Origin: Cupriavidus yeoncheonensis
GTDB taxonomy: Bacteria; Pseudomonadota; Gammaproteobacteria; Burkholderiales; Burkholderiaceae
NCBI RefSeq assembly: GCF_905397275.1
Contig: NZ_CAJPUY010000001.1
Coordinates: forward strand, 310,001 to 374,000
Length of the DNA: 64,000 bases
Reading direction: 5' to 3'
Shown here: in pieces, positions 1-9,453 of the stretch
How positions within the stretch are numbered: position 1 is the first letter of the stretch
How the letters are laid out: each line of letters begins with the position of its first letter
Notes under the pieces: generated by a model
The model's database searches: none
Seen by the model: only the letters and a program-made list of their open reading frames with translations
What the model was told of the DNA's origin: nothing
Position numbers and translations under genes: made by a program

Positions 1-51
1 CCGAAGCCGATCAGGGTTTCGGACGCGAGCTGGCAGCAGGCGCAGCGCTGA
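1..51 (+). CDS. ssuA: C-terminal end of a sulfonate-binding periplasmic protein (probable SsuA), cut by the left edge
   Basis: The first frame is open from base 1 to a TGA at 49-51 and reads PKPIRVSDASWQQAQR. This resembles the end of NitT/TauT- and SsuA-type substrate-binding proteins, which often finish with a 'GLIPKPI-V-DA-W' stretch. The gene lies 34 bases before ssuD and ahead of ssuC and ssuB, where an ssuA would be expected. Sixteen residues cannot prove the family, so the call rests mostly on position. Confidence 0.5.
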   Translation, partial: PKPIRVSDASWQQAQR

Positions 52-85
52 AGCGCACGGCCATCACAAATAACGAGGTTCCGAC

Positions 86-1249
86 ATGCAAGTTTTCTGG
101 TTTATCCCGACCCATGGCGACAGTCGCTACCTGGGTACGTCCGAGGGCGCGCGCGAGGTTGGCATCGACTACCTGAAGCAGGTGGCCGTCGCCGCCGATA
201 CGCTCGGCTATGAAGGCGTGCTGATTCCTACCGGCCGCTCTTGCGAAGACCCCTGGGTGGTGGCCTCGGCGCTGGCTGCCGTGACACAACGCCTGCGTTT
301 CCTCGTGGCCGTGCGCCCGGGACTGATGACGCCGACGCTCGCCGCGCGCATGGCCGCCACGTTCGACCGGATCTCGAATGGCCGGCTGCTGGTCAACCTG
401 GTGACGGGCGGCGATGTGGCCGAGCTGGAGGGCGATGGCCTGTTCCTCGATCACGCTGCGCGCTATGAGGCCTCGGCCGAGTTCATCCGCATCTGGCGCG
501 ACGTGCTCGCGGCCAGCCATGACAGCGGCGAGATCAGCTTTGAAGGGCGCCACCTGAAGGTGAAGGGCGCTCGCGTGCTGTACCCGCCGTTGCAACGCCC
601 GCATCCGCCGGTGTACTTCGGCGGCTCGTCCGCCGCGGCACACGAACTCGCGGGCGAACAGGTCGATACCTACCTGACCTGGGGCGAGCCGCCGGCAGAT
701 GTCGCGCAGAAACTAGCCGACGTGCGCCGCCATGCCGAGCGCCACGGCCGCAGGGTGAAGTTCGGCATCCGCCTGCACGTGATCGTCCGCGAGACCGAGG
801 CCGCCGCATGGGCCGCGGCCGACGACCTCATCAGCCGCCTCGACGACGACACCGTGGCGCGTGCGCAGGCGGTGTTCGCAAAGATGGATTCAGAGGGCCA
901 GCGCCGCATGGCCGCCTTGCATGCCGGCGGCGTCAAGCGCACGCGCGAGTCACTGGAAATCAGCCCCAACCTGTGGGCTGGCGTGGGCCTGGTGCGTGGT
1001 GGCGCAGGCACCGCGCTCGTCGGTGATCCGCAGCAGGTGGCCGAGCGCATCCGCGAATACGCGGAACTGGGCATCGACACCTTCGTGCTGTCCGGCTATC
1101 CGCACCTGGAAGAGGCTTACCGCTTCGCGGAACTGGTGTTCCCGCTGCTGCCACGTTCGGTGCGCGGCAAGTTGCCGGGCCAGGTGCTGTCGGGACCGTT
1201 CGGTGAAGTCATGGCGACCGGCATCGTGCCGCGCGCTTCGCAAAGCTGA
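86..1249 (+). CDS. ssuD: FMNH2-dependent alkanesulfonate monooxygenase
   Basis: This enzyme splits C1-C10 alkanesulfonates into an aldehyde and sulfite using FMNH2 and O2, which lets the cell use sulfonates as a sulfur source. It is 387 residues, close to the ~381 of E. coli SsuD, and matches that protein from end to end. The N-terminal [13 protein letters not shown], the TGRSCEDPW active-site segment, FGGSS, LTWGEPP, and the [22 protein letters not shown] and [12 protein letters not shown] blocks are all present. It is a cytoplasmic luciferase-like TIM barrel. No ssuE reductase is visible here, so FMNH2 must come from elsewhere. It is followed after 10 bases by ssuC in one operon. Confidence 0.97.
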   Translation: MQVFWFIPTHGDSRYLGTSEGAREVGIDYLKQVAVAADTLGYEGVLIPTGRSCEDPWVVASALAAVTQRLRFLVAVRPGLMTPTLAARMAATFDRISNGRLLVNLVTGGDVAELEGDGLFLDHAARYEASAEFIRIWRDVLAASHDSGEISFEGRHLKVKGARVLYPPLQRPHPPVYFGGSSAAAHELAGEQVDTYLTWGEPPADVAQKLADVRRHAERHGRRVKFGIRLHVIVRETEAAAWAAADDLISRLDDDTVARAQAVFAKMDSEGQRRMAALHAGGVKRTRESLEISPNLWAGVGLVRGGAGTALVGDPQQVAERIREYAELGIDTFVLSGYPHLEEAYRFAELVFPLLPRSVRGKLPGQVLSGPFGEVMATGIVPRASQS

Positions 1250-1259
1250 GGAGATCGCC

Positions 1260-2060
1260 ATGTCTGCTTCCCTGATCGCGTCGCGCCGTGAATGGCGCTC
1301 CGTGGCGCGCACGCTCGCGCCGTGGGTGGTGCCCGCGCTGCTGATCGTCGCCTGGCAGGCCGCATCGCAGTCCGGCTGGCTGTCCACGCGCGTGCTGCCC
1401 GCGCCGTTGGCCGTGGTGCAGGCCGCGTGGCAACTGGCGCGCTCCGGCGAACTGTGGACCCATGTCTGGGTCAGCACGTGGCGCGCCGCGGCGGGCCTTG
1501 CCGTGGGCGGCGGCCTGGGCCTGCTGCTCGGACTGCTGACCGGCACGTTCCGCAGCGCCGCCACGCTGCTCGACAGCACGCTGCAGATGGTCCGCAATAT
1601 CCCGACGCTGGCGCTGATCCCGCTCGTGATCCTGTGGTTCGGCATCGACGAGACCGCCAAGCTGTTCCTGGTCGCGCTGGGCGTGTTCTTCCCGGTGTAC
1701 CTGAATACATTCCACGGCATCCGCACCGTCGATCCGGGCCTGGTCGAGATGGCGCGCAGCTACGGGCTGTCGGGCTGGCGCCTGTACCGTGAGGTGATCC
1801 TGCCCGGCGCGCTGCCGAGCATCCTCGTTGGCGTGCGTTTCTCGCTGGGGCTGATGTGGGTGATCCTGATCGTGGCGGAGACCATCTCCGCGCAGTCGGG
1901 CATCGGCTACATGACCATGAATGCGCGCGAGTTCCTGCAGACCGATGTGGTGCTGGTGGGCATCCTGCTCTATGCGCTGCTCGGCAAGCTGGCCGATGTG
2001 CTGTCGCGCGGGCTGGAGCGGTTCTGGCTGCGCTGGCATCCGGGTTATCAGGCAGCCTGA
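1260..2060 (+). CDS. ssuC: Aliphatic sulfonate ABC transporter permease
   Basis: An inner-membrane permease of 266 residues with about six hydrophobic segments. The BPD_transp_1 EAA loop reads EMARSYGLSGWRLYREVILP. With SsuB (ATPase) and SsuA (binding protein) it imports alkanesulfonates. The start at 1260 is chosen because it follows a GGAG Shine-Dalgarno sequence overlapping the ssuD stop (TGAGGAGATCGCCATG) and gives the usual family length. The longer in-frame extension upstream lies wholly inside ssuD and is not a real N-terminus. Confidence 0.95.
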   Translation: MSASLIASRREWRSVARTLAPWVVPALLIVAWQAASQSGWLSTRVLPAPLAVVQAAWQLARSGELWTHVWVSTWRAAAGLAVGGGLGLLLGLLTGTFRSAATLLDSTLQMVRNIPTLALIPLVILWFGIDETAKLFLVALGVFFPVYLNTFHGIRTVDPGLVEMARSYGLSGWRLYREVILPGALPSILVGVRFSLGLMWVILIVAETISAQSGIGYMTMNAREFLQTDVVLVGILLYALLGKLADVLSRGLERFWLRWHPGYQAA

Positions 2061-2072
2061 AGGAGAACCGAC

Positions 2073-2972
2073 ATGCAAAGCAATCCGGTAGAACAGGCCG
2101 CGCTCGCGTATGCCGATGCGCACCTGAAACAGGCGCGCGCGCCGCGCCAGCCTGACGCCCCGGCCGGCGGTGTGGCGCTGCACGTGCAGCAGGTGATCAA
2201 GCGCTATGACGGCCGCGAGGTGCTGCACCGTATCGAACTGAGCGCGGCACAGGGCGAGTTCGTCGCCATCGTCGGGCGCAGCGGCTGCGGCAAGAGCACC
2301 TTGCTGCGGCTGGTGGCGGGGCTGGAAGCGTCGGACGAAGGCGCCATCACGCTCGATGCGCAACCGGCCCGCACGCTGCAGCAGGACATCCGCGTGATGT
2401 TCCAGGACTCGCGCCTGCTGCCGTGGAAGCGCGTGCTGGAAAACGTGGCGCTGGGCCTGCCGCGCGAGCGCCGCGAAGAAGCGGCGGCCGTGCTTGCGCA
2501 GGTGGGCCTTGCGGACCGTGCGCACGCATGGCCGGCACGGCTTTCCGGCGGGCAGCGCCAGCGTGTTGCCCTGGCGCGTGCGCTCGTGCATCACCCGCGC
2601 CTGCTGCTGCTCGACGAACCGCTCGGCGCGCTGGACGCCCTGACGCGTATCGAGATGCAGGGGCTGATCGAATCGCTGTGGGGCCGGCTGGGTTTTACCG
2701 CGCTGCTGGTGACCCACGATGTGTCCGAGGCCGTGGCACTGGCCGACCGCATCGTACTGATCGAGGACGGGCGCGTTGCGATGGATGAACCCGTCGCGCT
2801 CGCCAGGCCGCGGCAGCATGGCTCGCCAGCGTTCGCGCAGCTGGAGGAGCGCGTGCTGCGGCGGGTCATGCAGCACACGCCGCCTGCTGGCTCCGCGCCG
2901 CAGACGGAGCTGGAACCCACCGCGGACTGGTCGCTGGTGCGCACCGTGGAGTCGGTGCGCTTCGCGGTGTAG
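2073..2972 (+). CDS. ssuB: Aliphatic sulfonate ABC transporter ATP-binding protein
   Basis: The ATPase subunit of the sulfonate importer, 299 residues. The Walker A box is GRSGCGKST, the Q-loop region [10 protein letters not shown], the signature LSGGQRQR and the Walker B box [12 protein letters not shown]. The switch histidine follows in VTHDVSEAV. The [11 protein letters not shown] segment is typical of the SsuB/TauB group. About 30 residues precede the ABC fold and about 50 follow it, which is usual for beta-proteobacterial SsuB. The gene begins 12 bases after ssuC with a GGAG ribosome-binding site and ends the ssu operon. Confidence 0.95.
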   Translation: MQSNPVEQAALAYADAHLKQARAPRQPDAPAGGVALHVQQVIKRYDGREVLHRIELSAAQGEFVAIVGRSGCGKSTLLRLVAGLEASDEGAITLDAQPARTLQQDIRVMFQDSRLLPWKRVLENVALGLPRERREEAAAVLAQVGLADRAHAWPARLSGGQRQRVALARALVHHPRLLLLDEPLGALDALTRIEMQGLIESLWGRLGFTALLVTHDVSEAVALADRIVLIEDGRVAMDEPVALARPRQHGSPAFAQLEERVLRRVMQHTPPAGSAPQTELEPTADWSLVRTVESVRFAV

Positions 2973-3064
2973 GGGCAGGGCAACAGGCGGTGGTGTAACG
3001 CATCCGAAACCTGCACATCGTCATTACACAATCTTCATACGCCTTCACGAAAGGAGCTTCTATC

Positions 3065-3280
3065 ATGAGCATTCAGGCCATCAACGTACGCAACCAGTTC
3101 CGCGGCAAGGTCGCCGCCATTATCGAAGGCCCGGTGGTTTCCGAAGTGGACGTGGAAACGCCGGCCGGCATCGTCACCTCGGTCATCACCACGCGCTCCA
3201 TCCGCGACCTCGGCCTCACGCTGGGCAGTGAAGTCGTTGCGCTGGTCAAGGCGACCGAGGTGTCCATCGCCAAGCTGTAA
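3065..3280 (+). CDS. Single-domain TOBE molybdate-binding protein (Mop family)
   Basis: A 71-residue protein made of one Mop/TOBE domain: MSIQAINVRNQFRGKV near the start, then GPVVSEVDVETPAGIVTSVIT and GSEVVALVKATEVSIAKL. Such small molbindins assemble into hexamers that hold molybdate and possibly sulfate or tungstate oxyanions in the cytoplasm. It follows the ssu genes after a 92-base gap and has its own ribosome-binding site (GAAAGGAG). Clustering of oxyanion-binding and sulfur-uptake genes fits a role in oxyanion homeostasis, but that role is inferred. Confidence 0.88.
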   Translation: MSIQAINVRNQFRGKVAAIIEGPVVSEVDVETPAGIVTSVITTRSIRDLGLTLGSEVVALVKATEVSIAKL

Positions 3281-3286
3281 GGTGCC

Positions 3287-3310
3287 GCGGGCCGTGTGCG
3301 CACGGCCCGC
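3287..3310 (+). terminator. Perfect 10-bp hairpin after the Mop gene
   Basis: GCGGGCCGTG, a TGCG loop and CACGGCCCGC form a perfect stem seven bases after the Mop stop codon. No T-run follows, so it may be a weak or factor-assisted terminator, or an mRNA-stabilising hairpin. It separates the ssu/Mop unit from the EAL gene. Confidence 0.5.
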
Positions 3311-3366
3311 TGCGTGAACGTCATATGGAAATACCGGCGCCGGGAGGCGCCAAAGGAAACAGAGGC

Positions 3367-4230
3367 ATGGCCATCGCAGGCGCGAATGCACCCGAAGCCA
3401 GGTTGAGCGCCCTGGAGCGCTACCTTGACACGCTGCCGCGGCAGCCGCTGGCGGATCGCCAGCTGTGGCGCGACACGCGCGGCCAGGTGCAGGGCCAGTT
3501 CTTCAACTGTTCGCTGACCAGCGCGTTCGAGCCGCTGGTGACGCTGGCCGGGCGCGAGGTCGTGGCGCACGAAGGTGCCATCCATACCTATGCGCAGGAC
3601 GGCGTTGGCCTGGCCGCGTGGAAGCTGTTCGCGATGGCGGCCGATGACGCCACGCTGGTATCGCTGGACCGGCTGTCGCGCCTGCTGCACGCCATCAATT
3701 ACTTTGCCGCCGACGGCGCGCACAGGCTCGTGCTCAACGTGCACAACCGCCTGCTGGCCGCGGTGGCGGACGACCACGGCTCCGCGTTCCGGCGCGCGCT
3801 GCAGTCGCTGGGTCTGCCGCTGGAGCGTTTCGTGATCCAGGTGCCGGCCAGTGCCAATGACGACCTGCCGCTGCTGCTGCACGTGGTGGGCAACTATCGC
3901 CGCAACGGCTTTGCCGTCAGCCTGCAGGCCTCCGACCCGGCCGAGGCCGGCGCGCTGATGGCGCACGCGGTGCCGGACTGGCTCAAGCTCGACATGCGCC
4001 GCACCTGGACCGATCGCCAGCTCGCCGGACTGCGCGCCAGCGCCGCCAGTGCGGGCGTGACGCTGATCGGCCGGCGACTGCAGGACGCACTGAGCGTGGA
4101 GCGCCTGCAGGCGGCCGGTATCGGGCTGGGGCAGGGGGTATTCGCCGGCGGACTCGTGACGCCCGCGGACCTGCGCGATAGGCGGACAGATAGGACAGAT
4201 AGGCGGACATTGAGCGAGGAGGTCGCATGA
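3367..4230 (+). CDS. Degenerate EAL-domain protein, probably without phosphodiesterase activity
   Basis: About 287 residues with the overall pattern of an EAL (c-di-GMP phosphodiesterase) fold: FEPLVTLAGREVVAHEGAIHTY where active enzymes have the E-A-L segment, VLNVHNRLL for the asparagine strand, DWLKLDMR for the lysine strand, and GLGQGVFAGGLV for the C-terminal QG-F block. The acidic DD(F)G-type pair and the late E-G-V-E glutamate are not seen, so catalysis is unlikely. It may sense c-di-GMP or bind a protein partner. The start at 3367 follows AAAGGAAACAGAGGC; an upstream ATG at 3325 lacks a good ribosome-binding site. The 3' end overlaps the next gene by four bases (ATGA). Confidence 0.75.
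   Translation: MAIAGANAPEARLSALERYLDTLPRQPLADRQLWRDTRGQVQGQFFNCSLTSAFEPLVTLAGREVVAHEGAIHTYAQDGVGLAAWKLFAMAADDATLVSLDRLSRLLHAINYFAADGAHRLVLNVHNRLLAAVADDHGSAFRRALQSLGLPLERFVIQVPASANDDLPLLLHVVGNYRRNGFAVSLQASDPAEAGALMAHAVPDWLKLDMRRTWTDRQLAGLRASAASAGVTLIGRRLQDALSVERLQAAGIGLGQGVFAGGLVTPADLRDRRTDRTDRRTLSEEVA
4177..4209 (+). repeat. Short in-frame tandem repeat (12-9-12 bp) at the end of the EAL gene
   Basis: GATAGGCGGACA, GATAGGACA and GATAGGCGGACA follow each other directly and encode the charged tail RDRRTDRTDRRT. All units are multiples of three, so copy-number change would keep the reading frame. Confidence 0.85.
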
Positions 4231-4886
4231 CGGATCGCAGCAAGCCGATTCCCCGCCTGGAGATCCCCAGGCATCTGCAGGTGCTGACCGTGCCGGGCCT
4301 GCATGGCAGCGGCCCCGGCCACTGGCAGAGCCGCTGGGAGCAGCGCTTTCCTGACTGGCAGCGCGTGGAACAGCACGACTGGTCGCGCCCGAGCCTGACG
4401 TTGTGGGCCGAACGCGTGTCAGAAGGCGTGATGCGCGCGCAGCGCGTGGCGGCGCGCGGCGCCGTGCTGGTCGCGCACAGCTTCGGCTGTATGGCCACGC
4501 TGAGGCAGGCGGCGCTGGATCCGGCCGGCATTGCCGGCGCGCTGCTGGTGGCGCCGGCCGACCCGGACAAGTTCGGCGTCGCCCACCTGCTGCCGACCTA
4601 CCGGCTGCCGTTCCCGACCATCCTGGTCGCGAGCCGCAATGACCCATGGATGCCACAGCGCACTGCCTTCAGCTGGGGCACGCTGTGGGGTAGCGAGCTG
4701 GTCGATGCGGGCTGCCTGGGTCACATCAATGCGGATTCCGGCCTCGGCGAGTGGGGCGAAGGACTGGCCTTGCTCGGCACTTTGGTCCAGCGCATCGCGT
4801 TCGAAGGTAGCGCCGAAGCCACTGGAGACCAGGCTGGGCCCTGGGAAGCGGGCGTGGAAGTGGCTTCTGCGGTCCCTTATATCTAA
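4227..4886 (+). CDS. RBBP9/YdeN-type serine hydrolase
   Basis: A 219-residue alpha/beta hydrolase of the RBBP9/YdeN family. The N-terminal signature is LTVPGLHGSGPGHWQSRWEQ, the nucleophile elbow VAHSFGC, and later strands carry SRNDPWM (aspartate) and GHINADSGLGEW (histidine), which gives the expected Ser-Asp-His triad. It is cytoplasmic and its substrate is unknown. The start codon overlaps the stop of the EAL gene (ATGA), so the two are probably translationally coupled. Confidence 0.88.
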   Translation: MTDRSKPIPRLEIPRHLQVLTVPGLHGSGPGHWQSRWEQRFPDWQRVEQHDWSRPSLTLWAERVSEGVMRAQRVAARGAVLVAHSFGCMATLRQAALDPAGIAGALLVAPADPDKFGVAHLLPTYRLPFPTILVASRNDPWMPQRTAFSWGTLWGSELVDAGCLGHINADSGLGEWGEGLALLGTLVQRIAFEGSAEATGDQAGPWEAGVEVASAVPYI

Positions 4887-4927
4887 TTCGTCTAAGAAAA
4901 TTCGTAAAGATTCGTTCTGTTTATAAG
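4886..4927 (+). promoter_or_regulatory. Candidate CysB-controlled promoter region ahead of cysT
   Basis: Three direct ATTCGT copies occur at 4886-4891, 4900-4905 and 4910-4915, followed by a -10-like TATAAG at 4922-4927. No good -35 box is visible, which is usual for activator-dependent promoters. The downstream operon encodes sulfate uptake and CysB itself, so CysB binding to this AT-rich, repeat-bearing segment is a reasonable inference. The upstream hydrolase stop overlaps the start of the region. Confidence 0.45.
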
Positions 4928-4955
4928 GGCGCATCTGCAGAATTTGTCTCGTAGG

Positions 4956-4977
4956 CCGGCGCCTTATGCGCCGGTTT
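4956..4977 (+). terminator. Hairpin in the cysT leader, terminator or attenuator-like
   Basis: CCGGCGC, a CTTAT loop and GCGCCGG, then TTT. It sits between the candidate cys promoter and the cysT start at 5032. It could therefore end read-through from the upstream hydrolase gene, or act in the cys leader itself. The U-tract is short. Confidence 0.45.
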
Positions 4978-5031
4978 CATAAGTGAGGCCCGTTTGACCC
5001 GTTTTACGGACCTCGCCACAGACGAGACGAC

Positions 5032-5988
5032 ATGCCACCCTCCATTTCCCTGGCGGACACGCCGCCACCGGCCGCGCCTGAATCGCGCGCCACCCGCAGT
5101 GCGCCGGGACGCAACGGCCGCCAGCGCTTCACGGTGCTGCCGGGCTTTGGCCTGTCGCTGGGCTTCACGATCTTCTACCTGACGCTGATCGTCCTGATCC
5201 CGCTGTCGGCCGTGTTCCTGAAGACGTTCACGATGACGTGGGACGACTTCTGGACCACCGTGACCGCGCCGCGCGTGGTGGCTTCCTACCAGTTGAGCTT
5301 TGGCGCTTCGCTGATCGCGGCGGTCATCAATACGGTCTTCGGGCTGGCGGTGGCCTGGGTGCTGGTGCGCTACCGCTTTCCCGGCAAGCGCCTGATCGAT
5401 GCGCTGGTGGACCTGCCGTTCGCACTGCCCACCGCCGTGGCCGGTATCGCGCTGACGGCGCTGTTCGCCGGCAATGGCTGGATCGGCCGCTACCTGGAGC
5501 CGCTCGGCATCAAGGTCGCCTTCACCCCGCTGGGCGTAGTCGTGGCGCTGACTTTCATCGGCCTGCCGTTCGTCGTGCGCACGGTGCAGCCGGTCTTGGA
5601 AGACGTTGAGCAGGAGCTGGAAGAGGCCGCGGCCAGCCTCGGCGCCACGCGCCTGCAGACCTTCGGGCGCGTGATCCTGCCGGCCATCCTGCCGGCGCTG
5701 CTGACGGGCTTTGCGCTGTCGTTCGCGCGGGCCACCGGCGAGTACGGCTCGGTGGTGTTTATCTCCGGCAATATGCCGATGGTGTCGGAAATCGCGCCGC
5801 TGATGATCTATTCCAAGCTCGAGCAATACGACTACGCGGGCGCTACCGCGGTGGCCGTGGTGATGCTGGTGATTTCCTTCGCGCTGCTGCTGCTGATCAA
5901 CCTGCTGCAGGCCTGGACCCGCCGCCACCAGTCTGGCGCGCGCGATGGCCTGTCACTGGAAGCGCCCGCCACGGGCAAGGAGCACTGA
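5032..5988 (+). CDS. cysT: Sulfate/thiosulfate ABC transporter permease CysT
   Basis: One of the two inner-membrane permeases of the sulfate importer, 318 residues. The N-terminal ~35 residues are Pro/Ala/Arg-rich and cytoplasmic, followed by about six membrane segments starting at [19 protein letters not shown]. The typical sulfate-permease sequence [17 protein letters not shown] and the EAA loop [21 protein letters not shown] are present, as is [18 protein letters not shown], which is characteristic of CysT/CysU. It heads cysT-cysW-cysA-cysB. No periplasmic sulfate-binding protein gene (sbp or cysP) precedes it here. Confidence 0.95.
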   Translation: MPPSISLADTPPPAAPESRATRSAPGRNGRQRFTVLPGFGLSLGFTIFYLTLIVLIPLSAVFLKTFTMTWDDFWTTVTAPRVVASYQLSFGASLIAAVINTVFGLAVAWVLVRYRFPGKRLIDALVDLPFALPTAVAGIALTALFAGNGWIGRYLEPLGIKVAFTPLGVVVALTFIGLPFVVRTVQPVLEDVEQELEEAAASLGATRLQTFGRVILPAILPALLTGFALSFARATGEYGSVVFISGNMPMVSEIAPLMIYSKLEQYDYAGATAVAVVMLVISFALLLLINLLQAWTRRHQSGARDGLSLEAPATGKEH

Positions 5989-5989
5989 C

Positions 5990-6913
5990 ATGGCCGGCGC
6001 GGTTTCGGGCCGCCTCGGGCGGCTGGGCACGGCCCACCACAAGTACGACGCCACCGGCGAAGCGCCATGGGTGCGCTACACGCTGATCACCGTGGCGGTG
6101 CTGTTCCTCACACTGTTCCTGTTCGTGCCGCTGGCCTCGGTCTTCTACGAGGCGCTGCGCAAGGGCGTGCAGACCTACTGGGAAGCGCTGGTCGAGCCGG
6201 ATGCGTGGTCCGCGATCCAGCTCACCCTGACGGTGGCCGCCATCGCGGTGCCGCTGAACCTCGTCTTTGGCGTGGCGGCGGCGTGGGCCATCGCCAAGTT
6301 CGAGTTTCCCGGCAAGAACCTGCTGATCACGCTGATCGACCTGCCGTTCTCGGTCTCGCCGGTGATCTCGGGCCTGGTCTATGTGCTGCTGTTCGGCGCG
6401 CAGGGCTGGCTCGGCCCGTGGCTGCAGACGCATGACATCAAGATCATGTTCGCGGTGCCGGGCATCGTGCTGGCCACCATCTTCGTCACCTTCCCGTTCG
6501 TGGCGCGCGAGCTGATTCCGCTGATGCAGGCGCAGGGCAGCGAAGAGGAAGAAGCAGCCATCGTCCTGGGCGCGTCGGGCTGGCAGACCTTCCGGCATAT
6601 CACGCTGCCCAATATCCGCTGGGGCCTGCTGTACGGCGTGATCCTGTGCAATGCGCGGGCGATGGGCGAGTTCGGCGCGGTGTCGGTGGTGTCGGGCCAT
6701 ATCCGCGGGCTGACCAACACCATGCCGCTGCACGTGGAGATCCTTTACAACGAGTACAACTTCGCGGCGGCATTCGCGGTGGCATCGCTGCTGACGCTGC
6801 TGGCCCTGGTTACGCTGGGCATCAAGACGCTGGTGGAACTCCGCGCCCGCAAGGAAAACGAAGACGCCGCCGTGGAAGCCCCGCTGGCCGCATTGCAAGG
6901 ACAGGCATCATGA
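5990..6913 (+). CDS. cysW: Sulfate/thiosulfate ABC transporter permease CysW
   Basis: The second permease of the sulfate importer, 307 residues and about six membrane segments. It has [21 protein letters not shown], the EAA loop [21 protein letters not shown] and [19 protein letters not shown], which are hallmarks of CysW. The ATG at 5990 lies one base after the cysT stop (TGACATGG) with an AAGGAG ribosome-binding site, so this start is preferred over upstream in-frame codons inside cysT. The stop overlaps the cysA start (ATGA). Confidence 0.95.
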   Translation: MAGAVSGRLGRLGTAHHKYDATGEAPWVRYTLITVAVLFLTLFLFVPLASVFYEALRKGVQTYWEALVEPDAWSAIQLTLTVAAIAVPLNLVFGVAAAWAIAKFEFPGKNLLITLIDLPFSVSPVISGLVYVLLFGAQGWLGPWLQTHDIKIMFAVPGIVLATIFVTFPFVARELIPLMQAQGSEEEEAAIVLGASGWQTFRHITLPNIRWGLLYGVILCNARAMGEFGAVSVVSGHIRGLTNTMPLHVEILYNEYNFAAAFAVASLLTLLALVTLGIKTLVELRARKENEDAAVEAPLAALQGQAS

Positions 6914-8046
6914 GCATTCAGGTCAAGAACGTAGAGAAGCGCTTTGGCGAGTTCGTCGCGCTGGACAATGTTTCGCTGGACTTCGAAGAGGGCGAGCTGA
7001 CCGCGCTGCTCGGGCCGTCCGGCTGCGGCAAGACCACGCTGCTGCGCATCATCGCGGGCCTGGAGCGCGCCGATGCGGGCCAGATCGTGCTGGCCGGGCG
7101 CGATGCCTCGCAGCAGCACGTGCGCCAGCGCCAGGTGGGCTTCGTGTTCCAGCACTATGCGTTGTTCAAGCATATGAGCGTGTTCGAGAACGTGGCCTTC
7201 GGCCTGCGCGTGAAACCGCGCGCCGAACGCCCGGGCGAAGCGCAGATCCGCGAGAAGGTGAAGTCGCTGCTGGAACTGGTGCAGCTCGACTGGCTGGCCG
7301 ACCGCTATCCCGCGCAACTTTCAGGTGGACAACGCCAGCGTATCGCGCTGGCCCGCGCGCTGGCGGTGGAGCCGCGCGTGCTGCTGCTCGACGAGCCGTT
7401 CGGCGCGCTCGACGCCAAGGTGCGCAAGGAACTGCGCCGCTGGCTGCGGCGCCTGCACGACGAGCTTCACGTGACCAGCGTGTTCGTCACGCACGACCAG
7501 GAAGAAGCGCTGGAAGTGGCCGACCAGGTCGTGCTGATGAACCGCGGCCACGTTGAGCAGTCCGGCTCGCCGGAGGCGGTCTACAACCATCCGGCCACGC
7601 CGTTCGTGTTCGGCTTCCTTGGCAACGTCAACCTGTTCCACGGGCGCCTGGAAGTGGGCGAGAGCGGCGGCCTGCTGCACACCGGCGAGGCGGTGCTGCC
7701 GGTGGTGGGCAGCGGCCACGAGACCGCCGGCGACGCGGTGGCCTATGTGCGTCCGCACGACCTGGACCTGGAGCGCTACGCACCGGGCACCGACGGCATC
7801 GCCGTCACCCTGCGCCGCGCGCTGACGCTGGGCCCGGTGGCCCAGCTCGAACTCGAGCGCGAGGACAACCAGGACGTGATCGAGGTGGCCCTGCCGCTGG
7901 AGCGCTTCCGCCACGCGGGCTTCCGTGAAGGCGAGCTGCTGGCGGTGCGTCCGCGCCAGCTCCGTGTCTTCACCCAGCACACACAACAACAATCAAACGT
8001 ACGCGCCAACGGCGCGGCGACAAGCCGACAAGGGGCAGTGCGATGA
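6910..8046 (+). CDS. cysA: Sulfate/thiosulfate ABC transporter ATP-binding protein CysA
   Basis: A 378-residue ATPase that powers sulfate uptake. The Walker A box is [11 protein letters not shown], the Q-loop [12 protein letters not shown], the signature LSGGQRQR and the Walker B box [11 protein letters not shown]; the switch histidine is in [10 protein letters not shown]-terminal regulatory segment (from about residue 235, [16 protein letters not shown]) has the TOBE-like fold usual for CysA and MalK. The start at 6910 overlaps cysW and the stop overlaps cysB, so the four genes are one translationally coupled operon. Confidence 0.96.
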   Translation: MSIQVKNVEKRFGEFVALDNVSLDFEEGELTALLGPSGCGKTTLLRIIAGLERADAGQIVLAGRDASQQHVRQRQVGFVFQHYALFKHMSVFENVAFGLRVKPRAERPGEAQIREKVKSLLELVQLDWLADRYPAQLSGGQRQRIALARALAVEPRVLLLDEPFGALDAKVRKELRRWLRRLHDELHVTSVFVTHDQEEALEVADQVVLMNRGHVEQSGSPEAVYNHPATPFVFGFLGNVNLFHGRLEVGESGGLLHTGEAVLPVVGSGHETAGDAVAYVRPHDLDLERYAPGTDGIAVTLRRALTLGPVAQLELEREDNQDVIEVALPLERFRHAGFREGELLAVRPRQLRVFTQHTQQQSNVRANGAATSRQGAVR

Positions 8047-8990
8047 ATTTCCAGCAACTCCGATCCATCCGCGAGGCGGTGCGCCGCCAGTTCAACCTGA
8101 CCGAGGTCGCCAACGCGCTCTACACCTCGCAGCCGGGCGTGTCGCGCCAGATCCGCGAGCTGGAGGAAGAGCTCGGCGTGGAGATCTTCGAGCGCTACGG
8201 CAAGCGCCTGACCGGGCTGACCGAGCCGGGCCGCGAGATCGTGCGCATCGTCGAGCGTCTGCTGCTCGAAGCGGAGAACCTGCGCCAGGCCGGCGACGAC
8301 TTTGCCGGCAGGCACACCGGCCGCCTGACCGTCGCCACGACGCACACGCAGGCGCGTTACGCGCTGCCCAAGGTGGTGCAGTCGTTCCGCCGCGCCTATC
8401 CGCACGTGACGCTGGCGCTGCAGGAAGCGTCGCCCACGCATATCGTCGAATTGCTGCTGACGGGGCAGGCCGACATCGGCATTGCGACCGAGGCGCTGGC
8501 CACCGAGGCCGGCCTGACCTCGTTCGAGGCCTACACCTGGCAGCACGTGCTGGTGGTGTCGCCGGACCATCCGCTGACGCGCCTGCCCGAGCCAACGCTG
8601 GAGGACGTGGCCGGCTTCCCGCTGATCACGTACGACGCCGGCTTTACCGGACGGCGCAAGATCGACGGCGCCTTCGCCGAGGCCGGCCTGCAGCCGGAGA
8701 TCGTGCTGACCGCGCTCGACGCGGACGTGATCAAGACCTATGCGGAGCTGGACCTGGGCGTGGGCATCATCGCGTCGATGGCCTATGACGAGCGCAAGGA
8801 CTCCGGCCTGGTACGGATTTCTGCCGACCACCTGTTCGACTCCAACACGACCAGTGTGGCCGTGCGACGCGGCGCCTATCTGCGTGGCTACGCGCATGAC
8901 TTCATCAATATGTTCGCGCCGCACCTGTCGCGCGACACCGTCACCATTGCGCTGAGCGAGAGCGAGGCGCAGCAGGCGCTGGCGGCCTGA
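8043..8990 (+). CDS. cysB: LysR-type sulfur-assimilation regulator CysB
   Basis: A 315-residue LysR-type regulator. The N-terminal HTH runs through [45 protein letters not shown], and the ligand domain has the CysB/Cbl pattern [11 protein letters not shown] and [14 protein letters not shown]. CysB proteins activate sulfate and sulfonate uptake genes when O-acetylserine or N-acetylserine is present, and sulfate or thiosulfate opposes this. Unusually for enteric bacteria, but common in beta-proteobacteria, cysB is the last gene of the sulfate transporter operon (start inside the cysA stop), which suggests autoregulation through the cysT promoter. Confidence 0.95.
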   Translation: MNFQQLRSIREAVRRQFNLTEVANALYTSQPGVSRQIRELEEELGVEIFERYGKRLTGLTEPGREIVRIVERLLLEAENLRQAGDDFAGRHTGRLTVATTHTQARYALPKVVQSFRRAYPHVTLALQEASPTHIVELLLTGQADIGIATEALATEAGLTSFEAYTWQHVLVVSPDHPLTRLPEPTLEDVAGFPLITYDAGFTGRRKIDGAFAEAGLQPEIVLTALDADVIKTYAELDLGVGIIASMAYDERKDSGLVRISADHLFDSNTTSVAVRRGAYLRGYAHDFINMFAPHLSRDTVTIALSESEAQQALAA

Positions 8991-9079
8991 CGCGCCGGGT
9001 CCGCGCTGCGGTAATCGCCACTTGGGCCACCGTCGTGGTCCGCTGTTGTGCGGACTGCGGCGCACGCCACTGCCCATCC

Positions 9080-9111
9080 GGCCCCCGCGCGGTTCGCGCC
9101 GCGCGCGGGCC
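9080..9111 (+). terminator. GC-rich hairpin after cysB
   Basis: An imperfect stem, GGCCC-CCGCGCGG with CCGCGCGCGGGCC, lies about 90 bases after the cysB stop. It has no T-run. It may end the cys operon, but such structures arise often by chance at this GC content. Confidence 0.3.
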
Positions 9112-9245
9112 GTTCGTCGCAAGACTCTTTTCTCCGGACCCCAGGCGTCGTAAAGTGCCTGCACGTACCGGGGAAGCCATCTCTCCGGTCTATGCCGCAG
9201 CGCAACAGATATTGCGCGCGATGCCATCGACGAAGGAGAGAGACC

Positions 9246-9428
9246 ATGAGAACTGGCCGCACGGGCCGGGGCCTGTTTGTCCCCTTGATTCTGATCCTGG
9301 TGGGAGGCGTACTCCTGCTGCAGCACCGCGGCATGCTGCCCGCGCAGTTCACCCATGACTGGTGGCCCGTGCTGCTGGTGGTGGCGGGCGTGGTCCTGCT
9401 GGCCCGCCGTTTCGCGCTGCGGCGCTGA
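9246..9428 (+). CDS. Small membrane protein with LiaI/LiaF-like transmembrane hairpin
   Basis: A 60-residue protein consisting almost entirely of two hydrophobic segments (LFVPLILILVGGVLLL and WWPVLLVVAGVVLLARR) joined by QHRGMLPAQFTHD. The 'tail-end, W-P-hydrophobic' layout matches the LiaI-LiaF-like TM family (DUF5668). It has a GGAGAG ribosome-binding site. Function is unknown; such proteins often form part of envelope-stress modules, but no partner is recognisable here beyond the next small membrane gene. Confidence 0.7.
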   Translation: MRTGRTGRGLFVPLILILVGGVLLLQHRGMLPAQFTHDWWPVLLVVAGVVLLARRFALRR

Positions 9429-9453
9429 ACCGGCCGACTGCCCGGAGACCGCC

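Noticed and set aside
1209-2876. A 555-codon minus-strand open frame opposite ssuC and ssuB
   Set aside because: Shadow frame; ssuC and ssuB are unmistakable on the plus strand.
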